DNA of 64,000 nucleotides. Origin: Paenibacillus sp. EZ-K15 (lineage in GTDB: Bacteria; Bacillota; Bacilli; Paenibacillales; Paenibacillaceae). Numbering within the stretch: position 1 is the first letter of the stretch; each line of letters starts with the position of its first letter. The notes beneath the pieces were generated by a model. It saw only the letters and a program-made list of their open reading frames with translations. It was not told the DNA's origin and ran no database searches. This document shows, piece by piece, positions 14,902-24,030 of this stretch. The stretch spans positions 559,368-623,367 of the forward strand of contig NZ_PDHM01000012.1 in NCBI RefSeq assembly GCF_002573715.1, read 5' to 3'. The position numbers were made by a program, and so were the translations under genes.

Positions 14902-17148
14902 ATGTCGGTGATTGAAAAAGAAACAGGCTGGAAAGGTTTTAAATCAGGTAAATGGACCAAGCAAATTGACGTTAATGATTTTATTGCAGAGAACATTACT
15001 CCTTATTATGGCTCTGATGAATTTTTGGCAGGACCCACGGATAACACCAAAGCACTGTGGGATATCGTATCGGATTTAACCAAGAGAGAACGGGACAACG
15101 GTGGGGTACTGGACGTGGATGTCCATACACCTTCAACCATCACTTCTCATCAACCTGGCTATTTGGACAAGGATAAAGAACAGATTGTCGGCGTTCAGAC
15201 CGATGAGCCGTTCAAACGCTCGATCCAGCCTTTTGGCGGGATCCGGATGATGATTGATGCGTGCAACGCATACGGCTTTGAAATGCCGCAGGCCGTTGTG
15301 GATATCTTTAACGGCATACGCAAAACGCATAACCAAGGCGTGTTTGATGCCTATACTCCAGAGATGAGAGCAGCGCGCAAGGCCGGGATTATTACGGGAC
15401 TTCCCGATGCGTACGGTCGCGGACGTATCATTGGCGACTATCGCAGAATATCGCTATACGGTGTAGATGCTCTTATTCAGGACAAATTGAGAGAACTCGG
15501 CGAGCTTGAAGTGGATGCCATGGATGAGCCGGTCATCCGTTTGCGGGAAGAATTGTCTGAACAAATGCGGGCACTCAAGGAACTTAAGGAAATGGCGGGT
15601 ATGCACGGATTTGACATTTCCAAACCTGCGAATACGGCGAAGGAAGCATTCCAATGGTTGTATTTCGGTTATTTGGCCGCGATCAAGGAACAGAATGGCG
15701 CTGCGATGTCGCTTGGCCGAGTATCTTCTTTCCTTGATATTTATATTCAACGGGATCTCGCTGAAGGCAAGCTGACGGAAGAAACAGCTCAGGAACTAGT
15801 CGACCATTTCGTTATGAAACTGCGGATCGTGAAATTCCTGCGTACGCCGGATTATAACGAGCTGTTCAGCGGGGATCCAACGTGGGTAACGGAATCCATC
15901 GGCGGCATGTCGGTAAACGGTGAGACGAGAGTGACCAAGAACAGCTTCCGTTTCCTGCATACCTTGTATAATTTGGGACCTGCTCCAGAACCGAACTTGA
16001 CGGTATTATGGTCGGAGAAGCTGCCGGAAGCCTTCAAAAAATATTGTTCGAAAGTTTCCATCGAAACCAGCTCGATTCAATACGAGAATGATGATCTCAT
16101 GCGTCCGATCTACGGAGACGATTACGGCATCGCCTGCTGCGTATCCGCCATGCGCATCGGGAAACAGATGCAGTTCTTCGGAGCCAGAGCAAACCTTGCC
16201 AAAGCGCTGCTCTATGCGATCAACGGTGGTAAGGATGAGAAATCAGGCGCCCAGGTTGGACCGGAATACCCGGCTATCTCCGCCGAGGTCCTGAGTTATG
16301 ATGAAGTCATGAAGCGATTCAAGCCGATGATGGAATGGCTCGCGAAGCTCTATATGAATACACTTAACGTTATCCATTACATGCATGACAAATACAGCTA
16401 TGAACGGATTGAGATGGCGCTTCACGACCGGGATATCCTGCGCACGATGGCATGCGGCATCGCAGGCCTGTCCGTAGCAGCGGATTCACTGAGTGCAATT
16501 AAATATGCGAAGGTGAAGCCGGTACGCAATGAGCAAGGAATTGCAGTGGATTTTGAAATCGAAGGCGAGTTCCCTTGCTACGGCAACAACGATGATCGCG
16601 TGGACAGCATCGCCGTTGAATTGGTCGAGACCTTCATGAGCATGATTCGCAAGAACAAGGCTTACCGTGACGCCATGCCGACCCAATCGGTGCTCACGAT
16701 TACGTCGAACGTCGTATACGGCAAGAAAACAGGAACCACGCCGGATGGACGTAAGGCAGGCGAGCCGTTTGCGCCGGGTGCCAATCCGATGCACGGACGC
16801 GATAAGAAGGGAGCTCTCGCTTCGCTGACTTCCGTGGCCAAGCTGCCTTATGAGGATAGTCTTGACGGCATCTCGAATACGTTCTCGATCGTGCCGAAAG
16901 CCCTTGGTAAAGAAAGTGATATCCGTGTGAACAATCTGGTTGCGATGCTGGACGGTTACTTTGGCAGCAAAGCGCACCATCTGAACGTCAACGTATTTGA
17001 CCGGGAGCAGCTGATCGATGCAATGGAGCATCCGGAAAATTATCCACAGTTAACGATTCGCGTATCGGGTTATGCGGTCAACTTCGTCAAGCTGACGCGC
17101 GAACAGCAGCTTGATGTCATCAACCGTACGTTCCACGGATCGATGTAA
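14902..17148 (+). CDS. pflB: Formate C-acetyltransferase (pyruvate formate-lyase)
   Basis: A 748-residue glycyl-radical enzyme that splits pyruvate with CoA into acetyl-CoA and formate without oxygen. The catalytic Cys412-Cys413 pair is in GIACCVSAM. The radical Gly723 lies in RVSGYAVNF close to the C-terminus, as in the family, and the length is typical. AGGAGG precedes the ATG. The activating enzyme follows 43 bases downstream. Expression is likely restricted to anaerobic growth by the Fnr-type sites upstream. Its product feeds AdhE. Confidence 0.96.
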   Translation: MSVIEKETGWKGFKSGKWTKQIDVNDFIAENITPYYGSDEFLAGPTDNTKALWDIVSDLTKRERDNGGVLDVDVHTPSTITSHQPGYLDKDKEQIVGVQTDEPFKRSIQPFGGIRMMIDACNAYGFEMPQAVVDIFNGIRKTHNQGVFDAYTPEMRAARKAGIITGLPDAYGRGRIIGDYRRISLYGVDALIQDKLRELGELEVDAMDEPVIRLREELSEQMRALKELKEMAGMHGFDISKPANTAKEAFQWLYFGYLAAIKEQNGAAMSLGRVSSFLDIYIQRDLAEGKLTEETAQELVDHFVMKLRIVKFLRTPDYNELFSGDPTWVTESIGGMSVNGETRVTKNSFRFLHTLYNLGPAPEPNLTVLWSEKLPEAFKKYCSKVSIETSSIQYENDDLMRPIYGDDYGIACCVSAMRIGKQMQFFGARANLAKALLYAINGGKDEKSGAQVGPEYPAISAEVLSYDEVMKRFKPMMEWLAKLYMNTLNVIHYMHDKYSYERIEMALHDRDILRTMACGIAGLSVAADSLSAIKYAKVKPVRNEQGIAVDFEIEGEFPCYGNNDDRVDSIAVELVETFMSMIRKNKAYRDAMPTQSVLTITSNVVYGKKTGTTPDGRKAGEPFAPGANPMHGRDKKGALASLTSVAKLPYEDSLDGISNTFSIVPKALGKESDIRVNNLVAMLDGYFGSKAHHLNVNVFDREQLIDAMEHPENYPQLTIRVSGYAVNFVKLTREQQLDVINRTFHGSM

Positions 17149-17191
17149 GGATGGAAGACAACCATAGCGGATACAGAAAGGATGACGCACC

Positions 17192-17935
17192 ATGCTAAAA
17201 GGTCATGTACACTCCATAGAAACGTTCGGAACGGTGGACGGTCCGGGTATCCGCTTTGTGCTCTTCATGCAGGGCTGTCTCTTAAAGTGTCAATACTGCC
17301 ATAATCCGGATACCTGGGGACTGCATGAAGGACGCGAGATGACGGTGGAGGACGTGCTGGCTGAGATTGAACCTTATCTGAGCTACTACCGTTCATCGGG
17401 CGGCGGGTTAACCGTCTCCGGTGGTGAGCCGACATTGCAGTATCCCTTTGTCACGGAGCTGTTCAAGGAAGTGAAGCGCCGCTGGAATTTGCATACGACG
17501 CTGGACAGCAACGGCTATAATGAACCGGAGAAAATCTCGGAATTGCTGGAGTTTACCGACTTGGTGCTGCTTGATCTGAAGCATATCAACGACGAGAAGC
17601 ATATCAAGCTTACCGGGAAGTCGAACGAAAGAACGTTGAAGACGGCCCGCTGGCTGTCTGACCATGATCGAAACATGTGGGTCCGCCACGTCTATGTGCC
17701 GGGCATCCATGACAGCGAAGAAGACTTGATTGCGCTCGGTCAATTTATTCGGACGCTGCACGGCGTCGAGAAATTCGAAATCTTGCCTTACCATCAGATG
17801 GGCGTATACAAATGGAAGGAGCTCGGCATGGCTTATCCATTAGAAGGCGTACCTTCACCGTCTGAGGAGGAAGTGGCGCGCGCTTACCGGTTGATTGGTG
17901 AGATACCGGAGAAAATACAGACTGTCCAGAACTAA
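17192..17935 (+). CDS. pflA: Pyruvate formate-lyase activating enzyme
   Basis: A 247-residue radical-SAM enzyme that abstracts hydrogen from the PflB glycine. The cluster motif is C29-x3-C33-x2-C36 (CLLKCQYC). The SAM-binding GGE motif is in VSGGEPTLQY. The N-terminal HSIETFGTVDGPGIRFVLF is typical of PFL activases. It is co-transcribed with pflB and followed by a strong terminator. Confidence 0.95.
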   Translation: MLKGHVHSIETFGTVDGPGIRFVLFMQGCLLKCQYCHNPDTWGLHEGREMTVEDVLAEIEPYLSYYRSSGGGLTVSGGEPTLQYPFVTELFKEVKRRWNLHTTLDSNGYNEPEKISELLEFTDLVLLDLKHINDEKHIKLTGKSNERTLKTARWLSDHDRNMWVRHVYVPGIHDSEEDLIALGQFIRTLHGVEKFEILPYHQMGVYKWKELGMAYPLEGVPSPSEEEVARAYRLIGEIPEKIQTVQN

Positions 17936-17974
17936 AGATTTTTATCTAAATTCACATTTGCGTTACAATAATTG

Positions 17975-18014
17975 ACAACAACCTTTCCCCATATGGAAAG
18001 GTTGTTGTTTTTTT
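17975..18014 (+). terminator. Terminator of pflBA
   Basis: A perfect 14-bp stem (17975-17988 with 17995-18008) has a 6-nt loop and a run of T residues. Confidence 0.9.
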
Positions 18015-18061
18015 GTAGAAGATTTTATCCCTTGGCAAGAAAAATATCGGCCTATCGAAAA

Positions 18062-18081
18062 ATGGAATCGCTTTCTATAAT
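18062..18081 (+). promoter_or_regulatory. CcpA (cre) site over the promoter of the sugar ABC operon
   Basis: The 15 bases at 18062-18076 fit the catabolite-responsive element consensus WTGNAANCGNWNNCW at every fixed position. TATAAT (18076-18081) shares its last base, so CcpA binding would occlude the promoter. No strong -35 was seen. Confidence 0.7.
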
Positions 18082-18138
18082 GAAGATGTAAGGAAAACGC
18101 CTATCAAATAAACAAACACTTCGGGAGGGTCAAAGACA

Positions 18139-19494
18139 ATGAAGAAAAAGGGTCTGGCATTATTAATGTCACTTCTGTTCGTCTCATCTGCACTTCTATC
18201 TGGATGCGGCGGTAATAAGGCAGCAGAAAAACCGTCAGGTGGTTCGGAAGGAACGGCCAGCAATGAGCCGTTTGAAATCACCATTCGCCATACGCAAGTA
18301 GGTGAATCCAAGAAATTCCGTCTCGCATTGCTGAACGATGTTGTCAGTAAAACCGAAGAGGCGGTGCCCGGGCTTAAAATCAAACTGGACGCTGTGGACT
18401 CTGAAGTGAACCGGAAAGAGAAACTGAGAGGCGAGATGGCAGCCGGTAAGCCGCCGGAAGTATTCGATGTGTTCGGCAGCCCGGATGCAGGCGTATATTC
18501 CAAAGAAGGTTTAATGCTTGATTTGACTCCGATTTTGGATGAACTGGGCATTAAAGACAAATTTACGACACTGGATCCATTTACACATGACGGCAAGATC
18601 TACGGATTGCCGATTGGGGGTTCCATTGAGGGTATTTTCTATAATAAGGATTACTTCACCCAAAAAGGTTTGAACGTTCCTAAAACATTGGCTGAATTGG
18701 AGCAAATTGCTGAAACGATCAAGGCCGACGGGAAGATTCCTTTTGCCCAATCCTCCAAGGATGCTTGGATTCCGCTCATGACCACGAACAACCTGTGGAG
18801 CTATTATGCAGGGCCAGAGGTTACTTACGGCTTCAAAACCGGGGAAACCAAATGGACCGATCCAAAAGTCGTGGAAGGTGTGAAGAAGCACCAGGAATGG
18901 GTTGAGAAGGGATACTTCAAAAAAGGCGAGCTTGGCTTCGAATATGCGGACATGAGAAACCAAATGATCACCGGCGAAGCCGTCATGATGATGGACGGAT
19001 CGTGGGCAAACTCCGTATTTAGAGATCCGGCTCAAGCGGGTGATTTGGTAGGTAAGGTCGGATACTTCAACCTGCCTCCGGTTAGTGAAGGCGACCCTGT
19101 CATCGTCATGCAGGACGCAAATAACGGATATGGATTCTCGGCAGCGGTAGCAGAAGATCCTCGTAAACTTCAAGCGGTTAAAGAATTCATTAAAAATATG
19201 TGGACAGATGAAATGCAGCTGCGTGGTCTGAAAGAAGACGGTGTACTGCCGGCAATGAAGATGGATCTGGCAACAATGAACTCCACTTCGGATGATCCGC
19301 TTATGCAGGACATTTTCAAAGGCGTCAGTGAGATCAAAAAATCCTTCCCTGCCTTTGATGCACTTGTTCAAGCCGACGTTAACACTGCACTGAGCATGGG
19401 CATTCAGCAGGTCATCGGCGGCGAGCTCGATGCCGAGAAGATGCTGGAGAATGTGCAAGCAGCGCAAGAAGCGGCTAATGCTTCAGAGGAATAA
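18139..19494 (+). CDS. Extracellular sugar-binding lipoprotein of a CUT1 ABC transporter
   Basis: A 451-residue family 1 solute-binding protein. The signal peptide ends in LLSGC with the lipidated Cys23, and an acidic and Gly/Ser-rich linker follows. The mature part has the bilobal fold marks GEMAAGKPPEVF, IYGLPIGGSIEGIFYNKDYF and a late MMMDGSWAN. It delivers an oligosaccharide to the two permeases encoded next. The neighbouring NagZ-like glycosidase hints at an N-acetylglucosamine-containing substrate, but this is inference. A CcpA site overlies its promoter. Confidence 0.9.
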   Translation: MKKKGLALLMSLLFVSSALLSGCGGNKAAEKPSGGSEGTASNEPFEITIRHTQVGESKKFRLALLNDVVSKTEEAVPGLKIKLDAVDSEVNRKEKLRGEMAAGKPPEVFDVFGSPDAGVYSKEGLMLDLTPILDELGIKDKFTTLDPFTHDGKIYGLPIGGSIEGIFYNKDYFTQKGLNVPKTLAELEQIAETIKADGKIPFAQSSKDAWIPLMTTNNLWSYYAGPEVTYGFKTGETKWTDPKVVEGVKKHQEWVEKGYFKKGELGFEYADMRNQMITGEAVMMMDGSWANSVFRDPAQAGDLVGKVGYFNLPPVSEGDPVIVMQDANNGYGFSAAVAEDPRKLQAVKEFIKNMWTDEMQLRGLKEDGVLPAMKMDLATMNSTSDDPLMQDIFKGVSEIKKSFPAFDALVQADVNTALSMGIQQVIGGELDAEKMLENVQAAQEAANASEE

Positions 19495-19507
19495 CTAAAA
19501 TTCTAGA

Positions 19508-19551
19508 CGAAAGGGCGCCACCCGCTAACGGTACATGGGGGTGCCCTTTCG
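19508..19551 (+). other. Intercistronic hairpin between binding protein and permease
   Basis: CGAAAGGGC pairs with GCCCTTTCG and the inner CACC pairs with GGTG. No U tract follows. Such elements commonly raise the level of the binding-protein mRNA relative to the permeases. Confidence 0.65.
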
Positions 19552-19586
19552 CCTAAACAACATCAGACATAATTACGGAGGTTACC

Positions 19587-20471
19587 ATGAACAAAGCGCT
19601 GAGAAATCCTCTGATTTACATCGTTTTTGTGCTGCCGGCATTCTTATTGTTTCTGGCTTTTTTCATATACCCGATCTTTACTGCGTTTGACAACAGCTTT
19701 ACGAGCTGGAACGGCATCTCCAAAGACGTGAAGTACATCGGGCTCGATAACTATGTGACAGCCTTGAATGATGATGCTTTTTGGAAGGCTGTCAGGAACA
19801 ACGTTTATTTCATTCTCTTTTCCTGTTTGATCCAGGTTCCGACGATTGTATTCTTCTCCCTGTTAATCGCAAACGTGAAGCGTTTGAAGGGGCTTTATAA
19901 AACGGCTGTTTTTGCACCATCCATCATGTCGACGGCTGTAATCGGCATTTTATGGGGATTCATTTACAACCCGGACTTTGGTCTGATGAATGAGATTTTA
20001 GGGTTGGTAGGAATTGAACCTATCTACTGGTTATCGGATAGCAAATGGGCCATGATTGCCATCCTGATCACGAATGCGTGGCAATGGACCGGCTTTTACA
20101 TCGTGATGGTGCTTGCCGCGATTCTATCCATACCTAAAGAGCTGGATGAGGCTGCGGCAATTGATGGAGCGACAGGCGTCCAAAGAGCAACCAAAATCAC
20201 GCTTCCATTAATTATGCCAATTATCTCTGTTGTGATCATGCTTTCGATCGCGGGAGCCATGAAAGCAGCGGACATTATTCTGGTTATGACCAAGGGCGGG
20301 CCGGCCGGCTCAACCGACGTTATGGCGACATATATGATTCGATATGCGATCACGAGCTTTAAGCATGGTTTTGGCAACTCGATCGCCGTGCTGATCTTCC
20401 TCTTCACGATTATCGTAACGGTGGTTTACCAGGTGCTGGTCGCAAGACGCAACGAAAGGATTGAATACTGA
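19587..20471 (+). CDS. Sugar ABC transporter permease (MalF/UgpA type)
   Basis: A 294-residue inner-membrane protein with six predicted spans. The EAA loop that docks the ATPase reads ELDEAAAIDGATGVQRAT followed by ITLPLIMP near 190-215. GGAGG precedes the ATG. Its stop codon overlaps the start of the second permease, so the two are translationally coupled. No ATP-binding subunit gene is nearby. CUT1 systems in this group usually share one MsmX-like ATPase encoded elsewhere. Confidence 0.92.
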   Translation: MNKALRNPLIYIVFVLPAFLLFLAFFIYPIFTAFDNSFTSWNGISKDVKYIGLDNYVTALNDDAFWKAVRNNVYFILFSCLIQVPTIVFFSLLIANVKRLKGLYKTAVFAPSIMSTAVIGILWGFIYNPDFGLMNEILGLVGIEPIYWLSDSKWAMIAILITNAWQWTGFYIVMVLAAILSIPKELDEAAAIDGATGVQRATKITLPLIMPIISVVIMLSIAGAMKAADIILVMTKGGPAGSTDVMATYMIRYAITSFKHGFGNSIAVLIFLFTIIVTVVYQVLVARRNERIEY

Positions 20472-21298
20472 TGAGAGCAATGAAGAAACTGATCCCGCAC
20501 ATTTTTCTGATGGCTTACTTGCTCGTCATACTATATCCTTTCCTGTTCGTCCTGTTCTCTTCGGTGAAGGTGGATAACCAGTCCATTGCAACGAACCCTT
20601 TTGGTTTGCCGAGCACGCTGGTATTTGATAACTATGTGAATGCATGGGTGAGCGCCAAGATTAGCACGTATTTCTGGAACAGTTTATACATCGGCGTGCT
20701 GTCAGCCTGCTTGTCGATTCTGTTTGCAGCGATGCTGGCCTTTGCCGTGACGCGGATGAGGTATAACCGGATTAGCGCCATCGTCTTTCAATGTATTTTG
20801 ATAGGCATGCTGATTCCGAATAACTCTCTCATGCTGCCGATATATGGCATGATGAGGCAGTTGGATATTTTGAACACGCATATGGCCCTGATTCTACCGT
20901 ATGTTGCCAATGCCATCCCGTTCTCGGTTATTATACTGGCTGCCTTCATGCGGTCGCTGCCCGGTGAAATCGAGGAGGCTGCGGTTATTGATGGATTGAG
21001 GTCCGGAGGGTTGTTTGCTAGAATTATCTTACCTCTGACCGTTCCGGCTATCGTTACCGTATTTATTATCAATTTCCTGGGTAACTGGAACGAATTCTTG
21101 CTTGCTAACTACTTCCTATCGAATGATGAACTGAGAACGCTGCCTGTCGGCATGGTCGGTTTCAGGGACGCCTACAATATGAACTACGCTCAAATGTCTG
21201 CGGGTATCATATTCAGCGTGCTGCCGGTCCTTATCATTTATGCCGTTCTGCAAGAGAAGATCATTGAAGGCGTCACCGCAGGAAGCGTCAAGGGGTAA
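20471..21298 (+). CDS. Sugar ABC transporter permease (MalG/UgpE type)
   Basis: A 275-residue second permease. Its start overlaps the stop of the first (TGATG). The EAA loop is EIEEAAVIDGLRSGGLF with RIILPLTVP following, and six hydrophobic spans are visible, the first one right at the N-terminus. It forms a heterodimeric channel with the preceding product. Confidence 0.92.
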   Translation: MRAMKKLIPHIFLMAYLLVILYPFLFVLFSSVKVDNQSIATNPFGLPSTLVFDNYVNAWVSAKISTYFWNSLYIGVLSACLSILFAAMLAFAVTRMRYNRISAIVFQCILIGMLIPNNSLMLPIYGMMRQLDILNTHMALILPYVANAIPFSVIILAAFMRSLPGEIEEAAVIDGLRSGGLFARIILPLTVPAIVTVFIINFLGNWNEFLLANYFLSNDELRTLPVGMVGFRDAYNMNYAQMSAGIIFSVLPVLIIYAVLQEKIIEGVTAGSVKG

Positions 21299-21314
21299 TA
21301 CTAGGAGCAGGAGC

Positions 21315-23177
21315 ATGCGTATGAATTTGCGGAACAAACTATTCACGGCCTTTTTGGGGCTCATTATTATTCCGTTATTTGTGCTGGGCCTATTTACATT
21401 CTTTATTACCTACAATTCGATTGAGAAAAAGTACAGCCAGCAAGCCGAATATTCACTTAAAGCAATCAGCTACAGCATTCTGAACGTGTTTAAGGAGATG
21501 GAGTACGTCACGGATAACGGGATTGCGACCTCCGTCTTCGCCATGGCGCTGAACGCCAAGGATCCCGATGCGCAGAACCTGATTAAGGAATCCAATGCGG
21601 ACCAGCTGAAATTGAACGACAGACAGCGGAGCTTTCGGAATCTTCTATATAATCATCCAGCGATCAGCTATGCATTTTTATATCATTTTAATAAAGAGTC
21701 ATCACCGATTCCTATATTCAGTAAAGAGGATTTCAGAACGCTGCCTTATGAAAAGTTTAAGAATAGTCCTTTATATGAAGAGGTGGTTCAGCTTAACGGA
21801 ATTCCCAAATGGCTGGCCCCGCACGAATTTCCGGAGTTGACGGGAGCGGATCCGGTATTCACCCAGATCCGGCTGATTAAGGATGTCACGACACTCCGCA
21901 AGCTTGGCATTCTTGTCGTTCAGATCAAGAGGTGGGAGTTTGAAGAGATTTTCCGCAATTTGACACTCCCTAACAATCTGCAGAACACATCTTTTATGTT
22001 GGTCAACAATGAAGGCTTTATTCTATTTGACCCCAATAACGATATGGATGGTCAAAATATCAGTCAATATATGAAGCATGACGTTGAGTTTAAGCAAGGC
22101 TACCAAAGTTTTAAAGCCAAGTTTAATGGCAAAGAGAATATTGTTTCCATCTATCATCTGAATGATTACGGCTGGAATCTCGTCTCGGTGACTGACTGGA
22201 ACTCGCTATCGCAAGAGGTTACTTCCTTTGCCAAGTGGTTCTTCGTCATTATGGGCCTCTGTCTGGTTACCGCGATTGTGTTCAATCGTCTGTTCATGAA
22301 TCGGATTACCGGGACGATCGCTGTTATCGTTAGGTTCATGCGCCGTGTTGAAGATGGGGATTTGAACGCGAGAGTTGAAGAGAAGGGAGAGGATGAACTG
22401 CTGCTGCTGTCGAAAGGGTTCAACAACTTGATGAACCGGATCAACAATCTGTTTGCGCAGATCAAGAAGGAGCAGAGGCAGAAGACCGACGCGGAGATGC
22501 GTGTGCTGCAAGCGCAGATCAAGCCGCACTTCCTCTTTAACACCTTGGAATCAATCAATGTTCTCGCTGTCCAGAATGAAGGACGCAAGGTCAGTGAGAT
22601 GGTTTACCGGCTTGCCAGCATCTTGCGGATCAGTATTCAGGAGAAGGAAGAAATTACGTTGGATGAAGAAATCAAGCACTTGCAGAGTTATCTTGAAATC
22701 CAGAAGTTTCGGTTTGAGGACCTGTTCGAATACGAGATTGACGTGCCGAAAGAGCTTATGCACAGCCGTATCTTGAAGCTGACGCTGCAGCCGCTGGTTG
22801 AGAACAGCATACAGCATGGCTTTGAAGGCATTTCTTATACGGGATGGATACGCATCTCTGCATGGAAGGAACTCGGTAATGTCATTATTCGGGTCGAGGA
22901 TAACGGACTCGGCATGACCGCTGAGCAGTTGTCCATGTTTGAATATATGGTGTCCGAGGATAACGGATCCGAACAGACGACGTTGCAGAATCTCAAAGTG
23001 AACCAGGAACGACGGGGGCTTGGGCTGCGGAGCGTGGCTGACCGACTTAGAATTCAATACGGGGATTATTACGGTCTGTTCATATGCTCAAGCCGCCCCG
23101 GCGGCACCGTTATACAATGCGTCATACCCAATTATGACAGGGGGGAAGGGCAGCATGTTGAAGGCATTATTAGTTGA
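21315..23177 (+). CDS. Membrane sensor histidine kinase, YesM type
   Basis: A 620-residue kinase. It has an N-terminal membrane helix (residues about 8-32), an extracytoplasmic sensor domain of some 270 residues, a second helix near 305-325, a HAMP linker and a His_kinase domain with the phospho-acceptor His405 in QIKPHFLFNTLES. The HATPase part has LVENSIQHGF and DNGLGM. Start choice is between ATG 21315 and ATG 21321; GGAG sites support both. It overlaps the response regulator gene, and the pair presumably controls the adjoining sugar transporter in response to an external carbohydrate or its binding protein. Confidence 0.9.
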   Translation: MRMNLRNKLFTAFLGLIIIPLFVLGLFTFFITYNSIEKKYSQQAEYSLKAISYSILNVFKEMEYVTDNGIATSVFAMALNAKDPDAQNLIKESNADQLKLNDRQRSFRNLLYNHPAISYAFLYHFNKESSPIPIFSKEDFRTLPYEKFKNSPLYEEVVQLNGIPKWLAPHEFPELTGADPVFTQIRLIKDVTTLRKLGILVVQIKRWEFEEIFRNLTLPNNLQNTSFMLVNNEGFILFDPNNDMDGQNISQYMKHDVEFKQGYQSFKAKFNGKENIVSIYHLNDYGWNLVSVTDWNSLSQEVTSFAKWFFVIMGLCLVTAIVFNRLFMNRITGTIAVIVRFMRRVEDGDLNARVEEKGEDELLLLSKGFNNLMNRINNLFAQIKKEQRQKTDAEMRVLQAQIKPHFLFNTLESINVLAVQNEGRKVSEMVYRLASILRISIQEKEEITLDEEIKHLQSYLEIQKFRFEDLFEYEIDVPKELMHSRILKLTLQPLVENSIQHGFEGISYTGWIRISAWKELGNVIIRVEDNGLGMTAEQLSMFEYMVSEDNGSEQTTLQNLKVNQERRGLGLRSVADRLRIQYGDYYGLFICSSRPGGTVIQCVIPNYDRGEGQHVEGIIS

Positions 23178-23940
23178 TGATGAGGCTCCCATCCTGAACA
23201 ATCTCAGCAAGGTTCTGCCTTGGGAAGAGATGGGCATGAAGGTTGTCGGACTTGCCCGAAGCGGGATGGAAGCACTTGAAGTAGCGGATCAGTACAACCC
23301 GGATCTGATTCTGTGTGATATCCGGATGCCCGTCATGGACGGACTGACCTTTATTACGAAGATTCGGGAGAAAGGAAGCCGGGCGGAAATCTTTTTGCTG
23401 ACGGGGTATCAGGAGTTTGAATATGCCCGGGAAGCAATTAAGCTAGGCGTCAAGGACTACATCAGCAAGCCGATTCATTACGGGGAACTTGAGATGAAGA
23501 TTCGCGATATCGGGGAGGAAATCCGCAAGAAGAGGGCGAAAGAGAAGTATTACAGCACCGTTTCGCTTATTGATGAGGCTCCGAATCCCGAAGCCGTAAA
23601 GAAAACGCCGGAACAATTGGTAACGTCTGCTCTGGAGTATATCAATACCCATATGGGGCAGGATTTGGGGATTGAGGAGCTTTCGGAGCATCTGGGCATC
23701 AGCTCCAGCTACTTCTGTTTATTGTTTAAGAACCATGTCGGACTCACCTTTGTGGAGTACTTGACGAGACAGCGGATGGAGGCAGCCAAGTTCCTGCTGG
23801 TGAACAGCGATAAGAATATCGCACAGATCGGCTCCTTTGTCGGTTATCATGAGCGGCGGTATTTTACCAAGGTATTTCAGAAGGCTACCGGCATGACGCC
23901 ATCCGAATTCCGGGAAATGTCCGGAGAGGCAACGGTATAG
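23155..23940 (+). CDS. AraC-type response regulator, YesN type
   Basis: A 261-residue regulator whose start at 23155 lies inside the end of the kinase gene, with GGGGGGAAGGG just upstream. The receiver domain has the acidic pocket DDE (8-10), phospho-acceptor Asp55 in CDIRMP and Lys in YISKP. The C-terminal AraC domain has two helix-turn-helix units, the second ending RRYFTKVFQKATGMTPSEFR. It partners the YesM-type kinase. Probable targets are the transporter and glycosidase genes on either side. Confidence 0.92.
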   Translation: MLKALLVDDEAPILNNLSKVLPWEEMGMKVVGLARSGMEALEVADQYNPDLILCDIRMPVMDGLTFITKIREKGSRAEIFLLTGYQEFEYAREAIKLGVKDYISKPIHYGELEMKIRDIGEEIRKKRAKEKYYSTVSLIDEAPNPEAVKKTPEQLVTSALEYINTHMGQDLGIEELSEHLGISSSYFCLLFKNHVGLTFVEYLTRQRMEAAKFLLVNSDKNIAQIGSFVGYHERRYFTKVFQKATGMTPSEFREMSGEATV

Positions 23941-24030
23941 GTTTTGATAGGACCCATGCAGGCTGCTAAAGTCATCCCTAGATCCATCCCGCCTGGCTTG
24001 CAAAGTCCTTTAAATTGATAGAAGGTAGGT

